Below are positions 1 to 8,594 of a DNA stretch of 64,000 nt, in pieces. Every line of letters begins with the position of its first letter. Positions within the stretch are counted from its first letter, which is position 1. This stretch comes from G963664835 sp963664835. Lineage in GTDB: Bacteria > Chloroflexota > UBA6077 > FW602-bin22 > JBCLEL01. Below the pieces are notes generated by a model. That model was not told the DNA's origin, searched no databases, and saw nothing but the letters and a program-made list of their open reading frames with translations. The translations under genes were made by a program, and so were the position numbers. The DNA lies in contig CAXXUG010000011.1 in assembly GCA_963664835.2 (NCBI GenBank), positions 62,001 to 126,000 on the forward strand, written 5' to 3'.

Positions 1-101
1 AGGAGGCGGCAACCATGCGTATCATCCGCTGGACAAACTCAGGCTAGGAAAATGGTCGCATTGCCAGTCGAATCGGATTCCCGTTTCGTATCGGAGACAT
101 A

Positions 102-1093
102 ATGAAGTTCGTTGATCCAGTTCGCTGGCAAGAATCGGCGAAGGCCGGCCGTAACGCCGGTCTAGCCCCTTGGGCCCTCCGCTGGAGCCGCCGCGATTTC
201 TATCAACTTGCAGTTCATCTCCATCGGCAGGGGCTTCCCATCGTCGGCCCGCTATCCAGAGCTGCCAGGTATGGACCAATACTTTGCCGATTATGTTAAA
301 GGCCTGGCCGACGAATCCGGATTTTCTTACGAGGAAGCCGTCTGGTCGCAACACTGATGACGACATAAACTGGGGCGATAGGTTTCCTCGTTTTGGCGAA
401 CTGACGTTGAATCTAATGCCCGCCGAAGGTGGCTACAGCTATGTATACGCGGTGGACGAGATGAGGAGTGAGCAAGGGCTTTCCATTCATGGCAGCAGCA
501 TCTCTTATCCATTGGAGGCTGATGCTGCCGAACGTTTTCCGATTGCGCTCCATGACCTAGTGATACGTCACTGCGCCAACGTCGCCGAGGCGGTTGACTT
601 GATCGGTCGCTATGCTGGTTTTGGCGGCTCCACCAATCTGGTCGTCGTTGACGCGCAAGGAAACGCCGCGGCCGTCGAGAAGGGGAAGAGCCAGTGCGCG
701 GTGCGCTGGATGGACAAGCGTGGCGTTGTCTTCTGCACGAGTGGGGTTGCGGTGGAGCCGGCGACGAGGCGATTTATGGAGGTTGAAGGGCCGAGCTACC
801 AGTGGAATCTGGCCCCCTATCGGCGCATCGACGCATTGGTGGCGGATGGGCCACTCACGGTGGAGCACATGTGGAACGTTATGACCGACCATCACCCCAC
901 CGATTTCATCTGCAAGCACTTTGACAAGCAGTCGCCGGGGGCGTTAGGGACCATTCATCAGAGCCTCTCTAAACCGGCCGAGTCACGACACTTTGCTCGA
1001 CAGTACGATGCAGAGACTGGGAATCATCCTTGCGCTTTTCCGTCGACCGAATATTGGTGGTCATTTGCCCCGTTGGGGCGTGTTTTGAGCTAG
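102..1093 (+). pseudogene. Decayed C45-family (acyl-CoA:6-APA acyltransferase-like) Ntn-hydrolase
   Basis: The 3' part (about 370-1093) reads in one frame as the C-terminal body of a peptidase C45-like protein, with a NLVVVDAQGN strand like the NFLMVDAKGE strand of the intact paralogues at 14754 and 16075. The N-terminal helix region (LADESGFSYEEAV, about 301-345) lies in another frame and ends at tandem TGA codons at 355-360. Comparison with the intact copies (LSYEDV followed by GCSQ) shows that the stretch carrying the catalytic Gly-Cys is missing at the junction. A plausible original start is the ATG at 102, preceded by GGAG, but the 5' part is also out of frame. I infer a frameshift plus an internal deletion removing the nucleophile. 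The exact 5' limit is uncertain. Confidence 0.7.
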
Positions 1094-1146
1094 GTTAGTC
1101 GCTGTCATCGCCCCATCTCAGAGGACTGGCTACCGTCACTAACGTA

Positions 1147-2025
1147 ATGGAGACGTGCCCCGTGGTTGTTAATCAAAGCTCACCCAAGTTTCTACTGGGC
1201 GCAATGACGCTGCCTTACCTGCGCTGGTCTTTTGACCGCGCACTAGAAGGAATTGCGCGGGCCGGCTTTCGCTACCTTGGTATCAGGCCGGGCCATGCTG
1301 ATGGCCCACTGCTGCCGGATCGTCCAGCCGAGACTGACTACCCATCATTACGCCGGCGCATAGAGAGCTACGGCCTGACGCCAGTACTAATGTTCGCCCA
1401 GCGAGTTTCCTCAGGCGATCCAGCCGAGAGCCTTTGCCGTGATGTGGACATCATTGCTGAACTCGGTATCCCGCTACTGTTGCACTTTCCGGACACGCAT
1501 GTGAAGTTCTCGGCGGACAAGCTAGGTCATATGCGGTGGTTCAACCAGGTCGAGGAGTGGTTGCGGATATTGGCGTCGGCAGTGCGCCGCGCCGAGCGGC
1601 GTGGGGTAACGATTGTCCTGAAGCCACATGGCGGCATCGTCGGAACCGGCCAGGACCTCGCGCTGATCGTCGAACGGATCGGATCACCTGCTTTGCGCGT
1701 CTGCTACGATCCGGGAAACGTCGCCTATTACGAAGGCGTCCGGCCGGAGGTAGATGTCGGCGCGGTCGCCGGCCTGGTGCGCGCCGTCTGTATCAAGGAC
1801 CACCGCGGTGGGCGCGAGGCGCTCGACTTTCCGACGCCCGGCGATGGCGACATTGACCACGCGGCCATCTTCAGTGTTCTGCGCGATGCCGGCTTCTCCG
1901 GGGCATGCCTCATTGAGCGCATAGATGGTCTTGCGTCGCCTGACGATGTTGACCGTGAGTTGGCTCGTGGGCGGTCTTACCTCGAACGTATAGTCGCTGA
2001 GATAAACTCGATAAAATTGACCTAG
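1147..2025 (+). CDS. Sugar phosphate isomerase/epimerase (xylose isomerase-like TIM barrel)
   Basis: This 292-residue protein matches the AP-endonuclease-2/xylose-isomerase-like TIM-barrel superfamily, whose members isomerise or epimerise keto-sugars and inositols using a divalent metal. Visible metal-site candidates are H161 in LKPHGG, D188 in CYDPGN, D218/H219 in IKDH and E257 in CLIER, spaced as the family expects. The first ATG (1147) has no good ribosome-binding site; a GTG at 1162 preceded by GGAG about 9 bases upstream is an equally good start. It is followed 13 bases later by a Gfo/Idh oxidoreductase, a common pairing in sugar or cyclitol catabolism, so the two are probably cotranscribed. 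The substrate cannot be told. No signal peptide is seen, so it is cytoplasmic. Confidence 0.85.
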   Translation: METCPVVVNQSSPKFLLGAMTLPYLRWSFDRALEGIARAGFRYLGIRPGHADGPLLPDRPAETDYPSLRRRIESYGLTPVLMFAQRVSSGDPAESLCRDVDIIAELGIPLLLHFPDTHVKFSADKLGHMRWFNQVEEWLRILASAVRRAERRGVTIVLKPHGGIVGTGQDLALIVERIGSPALRVCYDPGNVAYYEGVRPEVDVGAVAGLVRAVCIKDHRGGREALDFPTPGDGDIDHAAIFSVLRDAGFSGACLIERIDGLASPDDVDRELARGRSYLERIVAEINSIKLT

Positions 2026-2038
2026 AGACCAAGTTACT

Positions 2039-3235
2039 ATGGCCCATATGAGAGTGGCGGTACTTGGCGCCGGTAATCGAGCGACCGATCACTTACAGAC
2101 CTTCAATCGGTTCGGTGACCTATGCCAACTGGTAGGTCTATGTGACATCAACCCCGATAGGCTCTCCCAGGCCGCCGCTCGGTACAACGTTCCTACTTTC
2201 AATCATCTCGAGCAGATGCTGGTGGAGGCAAAACCACAGCTTGTGTATGTGGTTGTACCGCCGGATGGACATCGGGCAGCCGTCGAGATGGTGGCCGAGT
2301 ATGGCGTGGACATCGTCCTTGAGACACCCATAGCGCCAACCTTGTCGTTAGCAGACGCGATGATCGCCGCCGCCCAAAGACACCGAGTTAAGCTGGAAGT
2401 GGCGGAGAATCTCTGGCGATTCCCTACCGAGCGGCTGAAGTTTATGATTGTCCAGGCCGGCTTGATTGGACGGGTGACGCAAGTCCACCTTTGGTACCAG
2501 TCGGGCTCGCATCACGGTATGAGCATCGTGCGTAAGCTGATCGCGGGCCCGCCAGCGCGGGCGCGTGCATTTGTCCATGAAACGCCGGTGCCACCTCACG
2601 TGGACCGGGTAGGCAAGCCGGTCACAACCGGCCCTTACGAACTCGGACTGGTAGAGTTTACCAATGGGGCTGTTTGCATCTACCAATACCCTCTCTTCCA
2701 TTACCGCGGCAATTACTGGGATATTGTTGGCAGTGATGGAGCGATTATCGGCAACGACTTGGTCCTGATGAACAACGGCGAGCGAATAGTATTCCCCATC
2801 CGCCGGAGAGTACATGATTCAATTACGGGGCCGGTACTGGAGAAGGTCTTGGTAGAAACGGACCCGCCTATTGTCTGGGAGAATCCCTGGCAGGAGTATC
2901 CGATAGGCGATACCGACGACGAGGTTGCCCGCGCCGATATTTTCTGCAATATGCGTCGGGCAATTCTGGAGAGAGGGGAAGTGCATTATGATGGAGCAAA
3001 CGCGCGGGCAGACCAAGAAGTGCTCATTGCCATCCGGGAGTCGGCGCTACAGGACGGCGCCTGGGTGAACCTGCCTTTGGTAAAGGTCACCGAGACTGAG
3101 ACTCGCTTTCACGAAGAGTACCGGCGACGCTACGCCCATGACCCCCTCGGCCCGGCGCGCCTCATGCTTGAGACGTTCTTTCCCCGGGTCAGCCCGGCCG
3201 AGTTGGCTCGTGGATTGCTCTACCCGTCTTCATAG
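2039..3235 (+). CDS. Gfo/Idh/MocA-family NAD(P)-dependent oxidoreductase
   Basis: This 398-residue protein has an N-terminal Rossmann fold with the dinucleotide loop VLGAGN (residues 8-13) and an acidic strand end at LCDINPDR, favouring NAD. The alpha/beta C-terminal domain is typical of Gfo/Idh enzymes, which oxidise or reduce sugar hydroxyls. The usual Glu-Lys-Pro motif, whose lysine is part of the active site, reads Glu-Thr-Pro here (VLETPIAP, about residue 99), so the catalytic lysine appears substituted. This is seen in some divergent family members and may change activity. Translation could start at ATG 2039 or 2048. The gene lies 13 bases after the isomerase gene and probably shares its transcript, suggesting a short sugar-modifying pathway. 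Confidence 0.88.
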   Translation: MAHMRVAVLGAGNRATDHLQTFNRFGDLCQLVGLCDINPDRLSQAAARYNVPTFNHLEQMLVEAKPQLVYVVVPPDGHRAAVEMVAEYGVDIVLETPIAPTLSLADAMIAAAQRHRVKLEVAENLWRFPTERLKFMIVQAGLIGRVTQVHLWYQSGSHHGMSIVRKLIAGPPARARAFVHETPVPPHVDRVGKPVTTGPYELGLVEFTNGAVCIYQYPLFHYRGNYWDIVGSDGAIIGNDLVLMNNGERIVFPIRRRVHDSITGPVLEKVLVETDPPIVWENPWQEYPIGDTDDEVARADIFCNMRRAILERGEVHYDGANARADQEVLIAIRESALQDGAWVNLPLVKVTETETRFHEEYRRRYAHDPLGPARLMLETFFPRVSPAELARGLLYPSS

Positions 3236-3250
3236 AGGCTTTCCCGCACA

Positions 3251-4324
3251 TCAAGCTAGCCAGCGATCCAGATTCTCGGCCACGAATTGGTCGTCGTTCA
3301 AGTGAGGGTAGCTGGCATATACACGATTGATCTCTTCCATCTGCCCGGGTGATAGGTCTTCATCGGGGTCCAAGCACCAGCGGCCGGCCAGCAAGCCCTG
3401 GCGTCGCAAGACCTCATGCAGCCCGGCGATGCAGCCGGCAAAGTTATGGCTGGCGTCGAAAAACGCGGCATTGGCGTCGGTGACCTCAACTGCTCGGACC
3501 AGCAGTTCGGCCGGCGCTGGCGAGCCGTGTTTAGTCAGCGCATGGATTTCGTCCAGCAAGCAAACTGCCGAACGCGTCCAGACTGCCCAGTGCCCCAGAA
3601 GTCCACCAACGATGCGGAGCGCTATCGGCTCTCCTTGCGCAACGAGCCGATAAGGGGTCAGTAAGTCCAGCACGATATTATCGTCGTTGCCGGTGTACAG
3701 CGCAATTTCGTCCGCCCGGCCGGCGTCGGCTACCGCGCGCACCACGTCGAGCGTCTGGTAGCGATTGAAGGGCGCGATCTTGATTGCGTAAACGTTCTCG
3801 ATCTCGGCAAACCGCCGCCAAAAGTCGTAGCTCAAAAGACGGCCGCCGGCTAGGGGTTGCAAGTAGAATCCAAAGATGGGTATTACCTCGGATAGTCGCC
3901 GACAATGGGCAACCAATTCATCTTCGCTCGCATCATTGAGGGCACCCAAATTCGGCATACCTAATTCATAACCCAGGTCTGCCGCCATCTGAGCCTCATT
4001 TAACGCCTGCTCGGTGTTCCCGCAAATGCCAGCCACCTTCACAATTGGCTGTCCCATTTTCGCCGCTTCGGCGCTAACCGTTTCGGCCTCTAATTCCAGG
4101 ACTGGTCGAAGTAGCCCGACTTTCGGATCGCGAATGGCGAACTGAGTGGTGTGGACCGCGATTCCCACTCCGCCGGCGCCGGCTTCTAGATAATAGCGGG
4201 TGAGTGCCCGTTGTCTTTTCTCATCCAACGACCGATCGACGGTCAGGGCCAATGGATGGGCTGGAATCACGGCGCCACGTTGCAATAAGTGGCGGTGAAC
4301 TGGCGATAGTAACGGCGGTGCCAT
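3251..4324 (-). CDS. DapA-like (dihydrodipicolinate synthase/N-acetylneuraminate lyase family) aldolase
   Basis: The 357-residue product is a class I aldolase of the DHDPS/NAL TIM-barrel family, which joins or splits pyruvate-type keto acids through a Schiff base. The Schiff-base lysine is most likely K182 in VYAIKIAPF, at the end of strand 6. The tyrosine position is retained within FGFYLQPLAGG (about residue 154). The family average is near 300 residues, so this copy has about 50 extra at the C-terminus. It lies 15 bases downstream of an SDR-like gene on the same strand, and both are convergent with the Gfo/Idh gene. The role is probably catabolism of a sugar acid; true dihydrodipicolinate synthase is unlikely given the divergent motifs. 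Confidence 0.85.
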   Translation of the reverse strand: MAPPLLSPVHRHLLQRGAVIPAHPLALTVDRSLDEKRQRALTRYYLEAGAGGVGIAVHTTQFAIRDPKVGLLRPVLELEAETVSAEAAKMGQPIVKVAGICGNTEQALNEAQMAADLGYELGMPNLGALNDASEDELVAHCRRLSEVIPIFGFYLQPLAGGRLLSYDFWRRFAEIENVYAIKIAPFNRYQTLDVVRAVADAGRADEIALYTGNDDNIVLDLLTPYRLVAQGEPIALRIVGGLLGHWAVWTRSAVCLLDEIHALTKHGSPAPAELLVRAVEVTDANAAFFDASHNFAGCIAGLHEVLRRQGLLAGRWCLDPDEDLSPGQMEEINRVYASYPHLNDDQFVAENLDRWLA

Positions 4325-4339
4325 TTCCGATCTCCGCAG

Positions 4340-5401
4340 CTAATATTGGCCGTCTCTAGTTTCGAAATGTGTTGGCTTGTTCAAGGTATAGCCGCCCCGG
4401 CGGACCCAATGCGCGGTCCAAGCAAGGAGCTGACCAATCGGCATGCTGGGATAACCAAACAGCATATGGAACCGACTGGCGTTGCACACCAGAGCGGTGG
4501 ATGCCTCTTCGCCTAAGAAAGTCGGCCTTGGCGCATCTAGTAAACTGGCCAGCTCAGTCGCTAGCCAGCGCACCGAAAGCATCTCTGGGCCAACCACGTT
4601 CAGGATTATCGGTGGGTGGTCGCATATAGCCAGCGACCGAAGTATCGCCGCGTTGGCGTCACCCTGCCAGATGACATTCACACAACCCATCGTTACATCA
4701 ATCGGTTGACCCAACGCCACCTTCTGGGCGATGTCCAAAAGCACACCATAGCGTAAGGCGTTGGCGTAGTACAGGCGAATAATCGCTATCGGCATTTCAT
4801 AGCGGTCAGAGTAAAACTGGAACATCCGCTCGCGCCCGAGGCACGATTGGGCATACTCACCGACCGGACTAGGTGGATCAGTCTCGACCGAACCGCCTTT
4901 CAGAATATCAGCGAAGGCGTAAACGTTGCCGGTAGACAATACCACGATGCGCGAGCGCTTGAAACACCGGGCGACTAGACCCGGCAAGAATGTATTCAGC
5001 GCCCAGGTCTGCCCAGGCGAACCGGTGGCGCCAAATTTCATTCCCACCATGTAAATAACATTACGCGCCTCAGGTAGGGCCTCAATGTCGCCTTCGTCCA
5101 GCAGGTCACTGGCGATCGTCTCGACGCCATTGTCGGCGAATTTCTTCGTCACCACTGGGTCTCGGAAGCGGGAGACGGCGATTACCCGTCGGCGGTTGCC
5201 GGCTGCGACCAGGCTTCGACTAGCTAGATGGCATAGATCGAAGCCCATTTTGCCGCCGGCGCCAAGAACTAGCAAATCATCGTCCAGCTTTGTCATCGCT
5301 TCGATAGTAGCCTGCGTTGGCCGGCTCAGGTACTCGTCGAGAGTCGCTTCCGAATCTGGACGAGGTAATTCAGTTATTGGCACGTCCAATTGCTCAAACA
5401 C
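4340..5401 (-). CDS. NAD-dependent epimerase/dehydratase-like (extended SDR) protein
   Basis: I place the start at GTG 5401, because GAGGAGGAG lies about 10 bases upstream, giving 353 residues. An unusual N-terminal extension of about 40 residues precedes the Rossmann loop LGAGGKMG (residues 47-54). The body resembles extended SDRs that epimerise or dehydrate nucleotide sugars or reduce keto-sugars. The canonical Tyr-x3-Lys appears as Tyr-Ala-Gln-Ser-Cys in GEYAQSCLGRE, so the catalytic lysine is replaced. It is either an SDR with altered chemistry or a non-catalytic NAD-binding protein. It heads a two-gene minus-strand unit with the DapA-like aldolase; a TATAAT box lies about 54 bases upstream. 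Confidence 0.8.
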   Translation of the reverse strand: MFEQLDVPITELPRPDSEATLDEYLSRPTQATIEAMTKLDDDLLVLGAGGKMGFDLCHLASRSLVAAGNRRRVIAVSRFRDPVVTKKFADNGVETIASDLLDEGDIEALPEARNVIYMVGMKFGATGSPGQTWALNTFLPGLVARCFKRSRIVVLSTGNVYAFADILKGGSVETDPPSPVGEYAQSCLGRERMFQFYSDRYEMPIAIIRLYYANALRYGVLLDIAQKVALGQPIDVTMGCVNVIWQGDANAAILRSLAICDHPPIILNVVGPEMLSVRWLATELASLLDAPRPTFLGEEASTALVCNASRFHMLFGYPSMPIGQLLAWTAHWVRRGGYTLNKPTHFETRDGQY

Positions 5402-5454
5402 GGCCTTATGTCTCCTCCTCAAAAACCGACAGTTGTCCAGACAAACTAGGCTGT

Positions 5455-5460
5455 ATTATA
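5455..5460 (-). promoter_or_regulatory. Candidate -10 box for the SDR/aldolase unit
   Basis: A perfect TATAAT on the minus strand lies 54 bases before the GTG start of the SDR-like gene. I could not find a convincing -35 hexamer at 16-18 bases, so this is only a candidate. Confidence 0.25.
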
Positions 5461-5520
5461 GACGCCGAATGACCCATAACGACTAGTCATCATCATAGGC
5501 TTGCCACCTAGAGGATAGTT

Positions 5521-5780
5521 TTGAGCGTAAGTTTACGAGGCATGGAGCAGGCCGACATTCCGACCTGCAAGCGGCTCTCAAACCAGGTCGGCTGGAATCA
5601 AACGGCTGCTGATTGGGCCCGCCTGATCGCCTGGGAACCGTTGGGCTGCTTTGTGGCTGAGCAGGCTGGCGAAGTGGTAGCGACCGTGACGACGACGACC
5701 TATGAATCGCGACTTGCCTGGGTCGGCATGATGCTGGTTGACACTACGCTGCGACGCCAGGGCATTGGGCGCATATCCGT
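5521..5780 (+). pseudogene. GNAT-family acetyltransferase, 3'-truncated
   Basis: The first 80 or so residues read as the N-terminal half of a GNAT N-acetyltransferase: an N-terminal MEQADIPTCKRL helix, a GCFVAEQAGEVVATV strand pair, and VGMMLVDTTLRRQGIGR, which is the start of the acetyl-CoA pyrophosphate-binding loop (Q/R-x-x-G-x-G/A). Immediately after RRQGIGR the frame enters a non-coding repeat (see 5781-5855) and the C-terminal half is absent. An insertion sequence follows 200 bases later, and no continuation is visible beyond it. The TTG start at 5521 has AGAGGAT nearby. I infer that the gene was broken by repeat or IS activity. The original substrate cannot be known. Confidence 0.75.
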
Positions 5781-5855
5781 TGCCAGATTGCTGCGCTGCG
5801 CTCGCAATGACCGGCCAAAGCGTCCTTGCGGGGAACCTAGCGACGAAGCGATCAC
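5781..5855. repeat. Dispersed-repeat fragment with inverted ends
   Basis: The stretch contains ATTGC and GCAAT flanking a GC-rich core (5787-5808), followed by CAATGACC and, 45 bases on, CGACGAAGCGATC. This composition, which translates to 'LLRCARND' junk, is typical of small dispersed palindromic repeats in bacterial genomes. It interrupts the acetyltransferase reading frame exactly in its acetyl-CoA loop. The exact limits are a guess, because only one copy is seen in this window. Confidence 0.4.
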
Positions 5856-5984
5856 TAATTCGTACTTTATGTATGCACCGCAAAGGGATAAGAACTGGTC
5901 AACTCCGGTTTTCAGGAGAATTTTCATCCCGGCTCTCGACAGCCAACCTGCTTTTTTCCGCACCCCTTGACTCATGCAACCGTG

Positions 5985-6028
5985 TTGCCTCAAAACTAGA
6001 GATTACCGAACTGGTATCGTTGCCTCAA
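5985..6028 (+). repeat. Left inverted terminal repeat of the rve-type IS
   Basis: It holds two copies of TTGCCTCA 35 bases apart with TTACCGAA between them. This arrangement is mirrored at 7281-7323. The paired octamers look like double transposase-binding sites. Confidence 0.65.
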
Positions 6029-6062
6029 TTGGGAACCTTACCCAACTCATACGCCGGATTAC

Positions 6063-7250
6063 TTAAGACGCCAGATCCTTTACGCTTCTCATGGGTGGGG
6101 AGGGGCGTTCCCTAAGTCTCCATAAAGCCTGGATCTCCTCCCCAATCTGCCGGCGTAGCGAGGCCGGCCCCCAACTCTTGTGTTCCAATTCGAGCAGCGC
6201 TCTCTCTTCTGCCTGAAGGACTTCGGCGGCTAAGATCCGTCTGTAAGGCGTTAGGGCGGTATCGTATCGCTTGGTGAGCTTGCCACCGTTCCTTTTCTTA
6301 CCAACCAACTTAAGGAGTGGCTGCCAGTGGTTTACCCACAGTCTCACCAGATCGTAGACTCGGTTCAATTGTTCCAACGCCGGTTGAGACTCGAAGCGAT
6401 CATAGCCGATTAGCTTTCTAACAACAGACCAGTGCTTCTGTTCTACGTGGGCCTGATCGTTCTTCCAGTAGGGACGTGAGCGGGTGAAGGTGATGTTCTC
6501 AGAGCGACAGTACCGTAGTAAGTGAGCGTTTAGGAACTCTGATCCATTGTCCGAGTCGATACCCAAGAGAGGAAAAGGCAGTCGTTCTCTTACCAGCTCC
6601 AAGGCGGCAAACACGCCGGCTTGGCCTTTCCCCCAAACCCCAATAGGCTCGGTCCAGCCGCTAGCCACGTCGACAACGTTTAGGGTGTTGAGGTAATGCC
6701 CGGCTGTGGAGGTGGCGCAGTGAGCTACCAAGTCAATCTCTACATAGCCCGGTCTCTGTTCCTCCCAAGGAGTATAGGTCTGGACCGGTATCTGTTGTTT
6801 CAGCAGTGAACCTGGCTTAGTCGTAGTGTAGCCACCTGGGCGTTTGTGTCGCTTGAATAGACGCAGACGCCGATCGATAGTAGCTGCGCTCATTGTTATC
6901 AACTGCTCTCTCACTTCATCATCAATCCTCAGTGCTCCCTCTTCCTCCAGGGCCGGCACAAGCTCTTTAAGGAACGGAGCTAGTCGCTTCCCGCACATCC
7001 AGCCACTGAGCTCTAGTACACTTCTCAGAGTTCCTACTACCACCGAGGAGTACTTCCTTGGTCTGCCTCTACCTTTCCCCTTAGGTTTGGGTGGCCCGTC
7101 GCACAATAATCGGGTCGCCCATTTGCGGTGATAGCCGGTGGTCGCCACAAACTCATCCAACAACCTACTTTTTTCCCGGCGAGTTCCATTCTTATAACGA
7201 ACTCTTAGAGCGTTCGCCAACTCGTGTTTGCTTTGTTGTCGCACTGCCAT
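6063..7250 (-). CDS. Transposase with integrase (rve) catalytic core
   Basis: This 395-residue DDE transposase moves the surrounding IS. The N-terminal 100 residues hold a helix-turn-helix-like segment with a DEFVATTGYHRKWATRLL motif, followed by a basic linker (KGKGRGRPRK). The RNase-H-like core shows the acidic triad: D in YVEIDLVAH, D in LGIDSDNGSEF and E in DQAHVEQKH. A basic C-terminal domain follows. This arrangement resembles IS481-like and related integrase-core transposases; I do not assign a firm IS family. The frame is complete and the inverted repeats are present, so the element may still be active. Its stop lies about 35 bases inside the left inverted repeat. Confidence 0.9.
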   Translation of the reverse strand: MAVRQQSKHELANALRVRYKNGTRREKSRLLDEFVATTGYHRKWATRLLCDGPPKPKGKGRGRPRKYSSVVVGTLRSVLELSGWMCGKRLAPFLKELVPALEEEGALRIDDEVREQLITMSAATIDRRLRLFKRHKRPGGYTTTKPGSLLKQQIPVQTYTPWEEQRPGYVEIDLVAHCATSTAGHYLNTLNVVDVASGWTEPIGVWGKGQAGVFAALELVRERLPFPLLGIDSDNGSEFLNAHLLRYCRSENITFTRSRPYWKNDQAHVEQKHWSVVRKLIGYDRFESQPALEQLNRVYDLVRLWVNHWQPLLKLVGKKRNGGKLTKRYDTALTPYRRILAAEVLQAEERALLELEHKSWGPASLRRQIGEEIQALWRLRERPSPPMRSVKDLAS

Positions 7251-7280
7251 AACCCCTGCTCCTTACGGTAATGTGAGTTA

Positions 7281-7323
7281 TGAGGCAACGTATAGTTCTT
7301 CGGTAAGTTTATTTATGAGGCAA
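7281..7323 (-). repeat. Right inverted terminal repeat of the rve-type IS
   Basis: TGAGGCAA at 7281-7288 and again at 7316-7323, with TTCGGTAA between, mirrors the left end at 5985-6028. Confidence 0.65.
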
Positions 7324-7454
7324 TTCGGCAACTTGATTGACGCAAGCAGAGAGAGTATTGTTATCGTCAAGACCGATAGGTCACGAGACTTGCCTCGACG
7401 CGAATTGAGATGATGGGAAATTTCGATTAACCAAAATAGCGAGGATGTAGCAGA

Positions 7455-8261
7455 ATGCGACTGACCGAGCAACAGATCAACCATTTCAATACCTTCGGAT
7501 TCCTGACCTTCCGGCAATTGCTTTCAGCCGAGGAGCTGAAGCGCATCGACCCCGAATATAATGCCGCAGTTGATTCCGTGCTGCCGCCCGGCACTGAATT
7601 CGATGGCAAAGCCAGGATTGGCCGCCAGTTCATGGATGTGGACACGCCTTCGCTAGCTGCCTTGGGCGACGATCCGCGATTTGCAGACGTCGCCGAGCAG
7701 TTGTTGGGCAAGGAAGCTATCTGCATCGGCATCGCCGGCAACTACTATGTTGGCGACACGCGCTGGCACTCCGATAGTCGTAGCCTGGACTACGCGGGCG
7801 TAAAGTTCACTATCTATTTGGAACCGTTAGGCGCGACCAGTGGCGCATTGCGGGTGATACCTGGCTCGCATAAGGAACCATTGTGGAGCCAAAGTAAAAT
7901 CACGGAGGATACGGAACCAGTCTTTGGTGTACAGCCGAATGAAATGCCGGCCTATGCCTTCGATTCCCAGCCGGGAGATGCGCTAGTCTTCCTGCACCCT
8001 CTCTGGCATTCGTCATTCGGTGGTGGCTCCAAACGCCGCATGATAGAGGTGAACTATTACGCCGATCCGGACACGCCGGAGGCTGTGGAAGCCTGGCGCG
8101 CACAGATGGCGTTTAACCACAGTTCTTCGACCGAGGAGGGCCGGCACATGTACACGAAGTATTGGCGATCGATCGATGGCCCTCGCCACCAGTGGGGAAT
8201 CCGGCGCATGGCAGAGATAGGCGTCCTCGACACGCCAGGGGTTGCACCAATCGATAGTTGA
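7455..8261 (+). CDS. Phytanoyl-CoA dioxygenase (PhyH)-family Fe(II)/2-oxoglutarate oxygenase
   Basis: This 268-residue protein is a PhyH-family non-haem iron oxygenase that hydroxylates, or in some members halogenates, small molecules using 2-oxoglutarate. The iron triad is H105 and D107 (RWHSDSR) and H185 (PLWHSSFGG), with R194/R195 as the likely 2-oxoglutarate anchor. The aspartate rules out the Gly/Ala variant of non-haem halogenases. The double-stranded beta-helix signature LRVIPGSHKEPL is clear. GAGGATG about 10 bases upstream supports the ATG at 7455. It lies directly beside an IS and upstream of an ABC importer. The window holds two other PhyH proteins (39074 and 42757); this copy is most like the one at 42757. 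The substrate is unknown. Confidence 0.9.
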   Translation: MRLTEQQINHFNTFGFLTFRQLLSAEELKRIDPEYNAAVDSVLPPGTEFDGKARIGRQFMDVDTPSLAALGDDPRFADVAEQLLGKEAICIGIAGNYYVGDTRWHSDSRSLDYAGVKFTIYLEPLGATSGALRVIPGSHKEPLWSQSKITEDTEPVFGVQPNEMPAYAFDSQPGDALVFLHPLWHSSFGGGSKRRMIEVNYYADPDTPEAVEAWRAQMAFNHSSSTEEGRHMYTKYWRSIDGPRHQWGIRRMAEIGVLDTPGVAPIDS

Positions 8262-8594
8262 TCAAGGGAATCACCCGGGCAGCCTGCGTGTTGACGAAAT
8301 AGCGATGAATCATTAACATAAGCCGCATGTTGCACGTAGAAAGGTTGATCGACGAAGAAAGGGGATGACGGCCGGATAGGGTACGTCGAGCCCGCAACCC
8401 AGCGTAAACATAATCTGCTCAGTCAAATAGGCTTGCCTGAGAAGCCTGATTTTGGACAATTGGTTCAGGAGCGAGTATCACAGCGACGATCAGAAAGGGG
8501 GATGCCATTCGGACCAGATAAGTTCTGGTTGGTCTTTCCTGTGTGGTCGTGCAGCGATTAGCGCTTTTCAATCGATAAAGAGGAGAGGTTCTGC
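8262..8594 (+). other. Intergenic leader of the ABC importer
   Basis: This 333-base stretch has no credible gene. It holds a candidate promoter at 8291-8319 and the ribosome-binding site AGAGGAGAGG just before 8595. The long distance from promoter to start leaves room for a regulatory leader, but I see no recognisable riboswitch. Confidence 0.5.
8291..8319 (+). promoter_or_regulatory. Candidate sigma-70-type promoter for the ABC importer
   Basis: TTGACG (8291-8296), a 17-base spacer and TAACAT (8314-8319). The -35 is 5/6 and the -10 is 4/6 to consensus. It is the only good match found in the gap upstream of the solute-binding protein gene. Confidence 0.35.

Larger units (their letters stand above)
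5985..7323 (-). mobile_element. Insertion sequence with DDE (rve-type) transposase
   Basis: A single long transposase gene on the minus strand (6063-7250) is bracketed by imperfect inverted repeats of about 44 bases. Each end carries TTGCCTCA twice: at 5985 and 6020 on the left, and as TGAGGCAA at 7281 and 7316 on the right, with a TTACCGAA block between the two octamers. The element is about 1.34 kb. I could not identify a clear target duplication. It lies between a truncated acetyltransferase and an intact PhyH gene. Confidence 0.75.
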
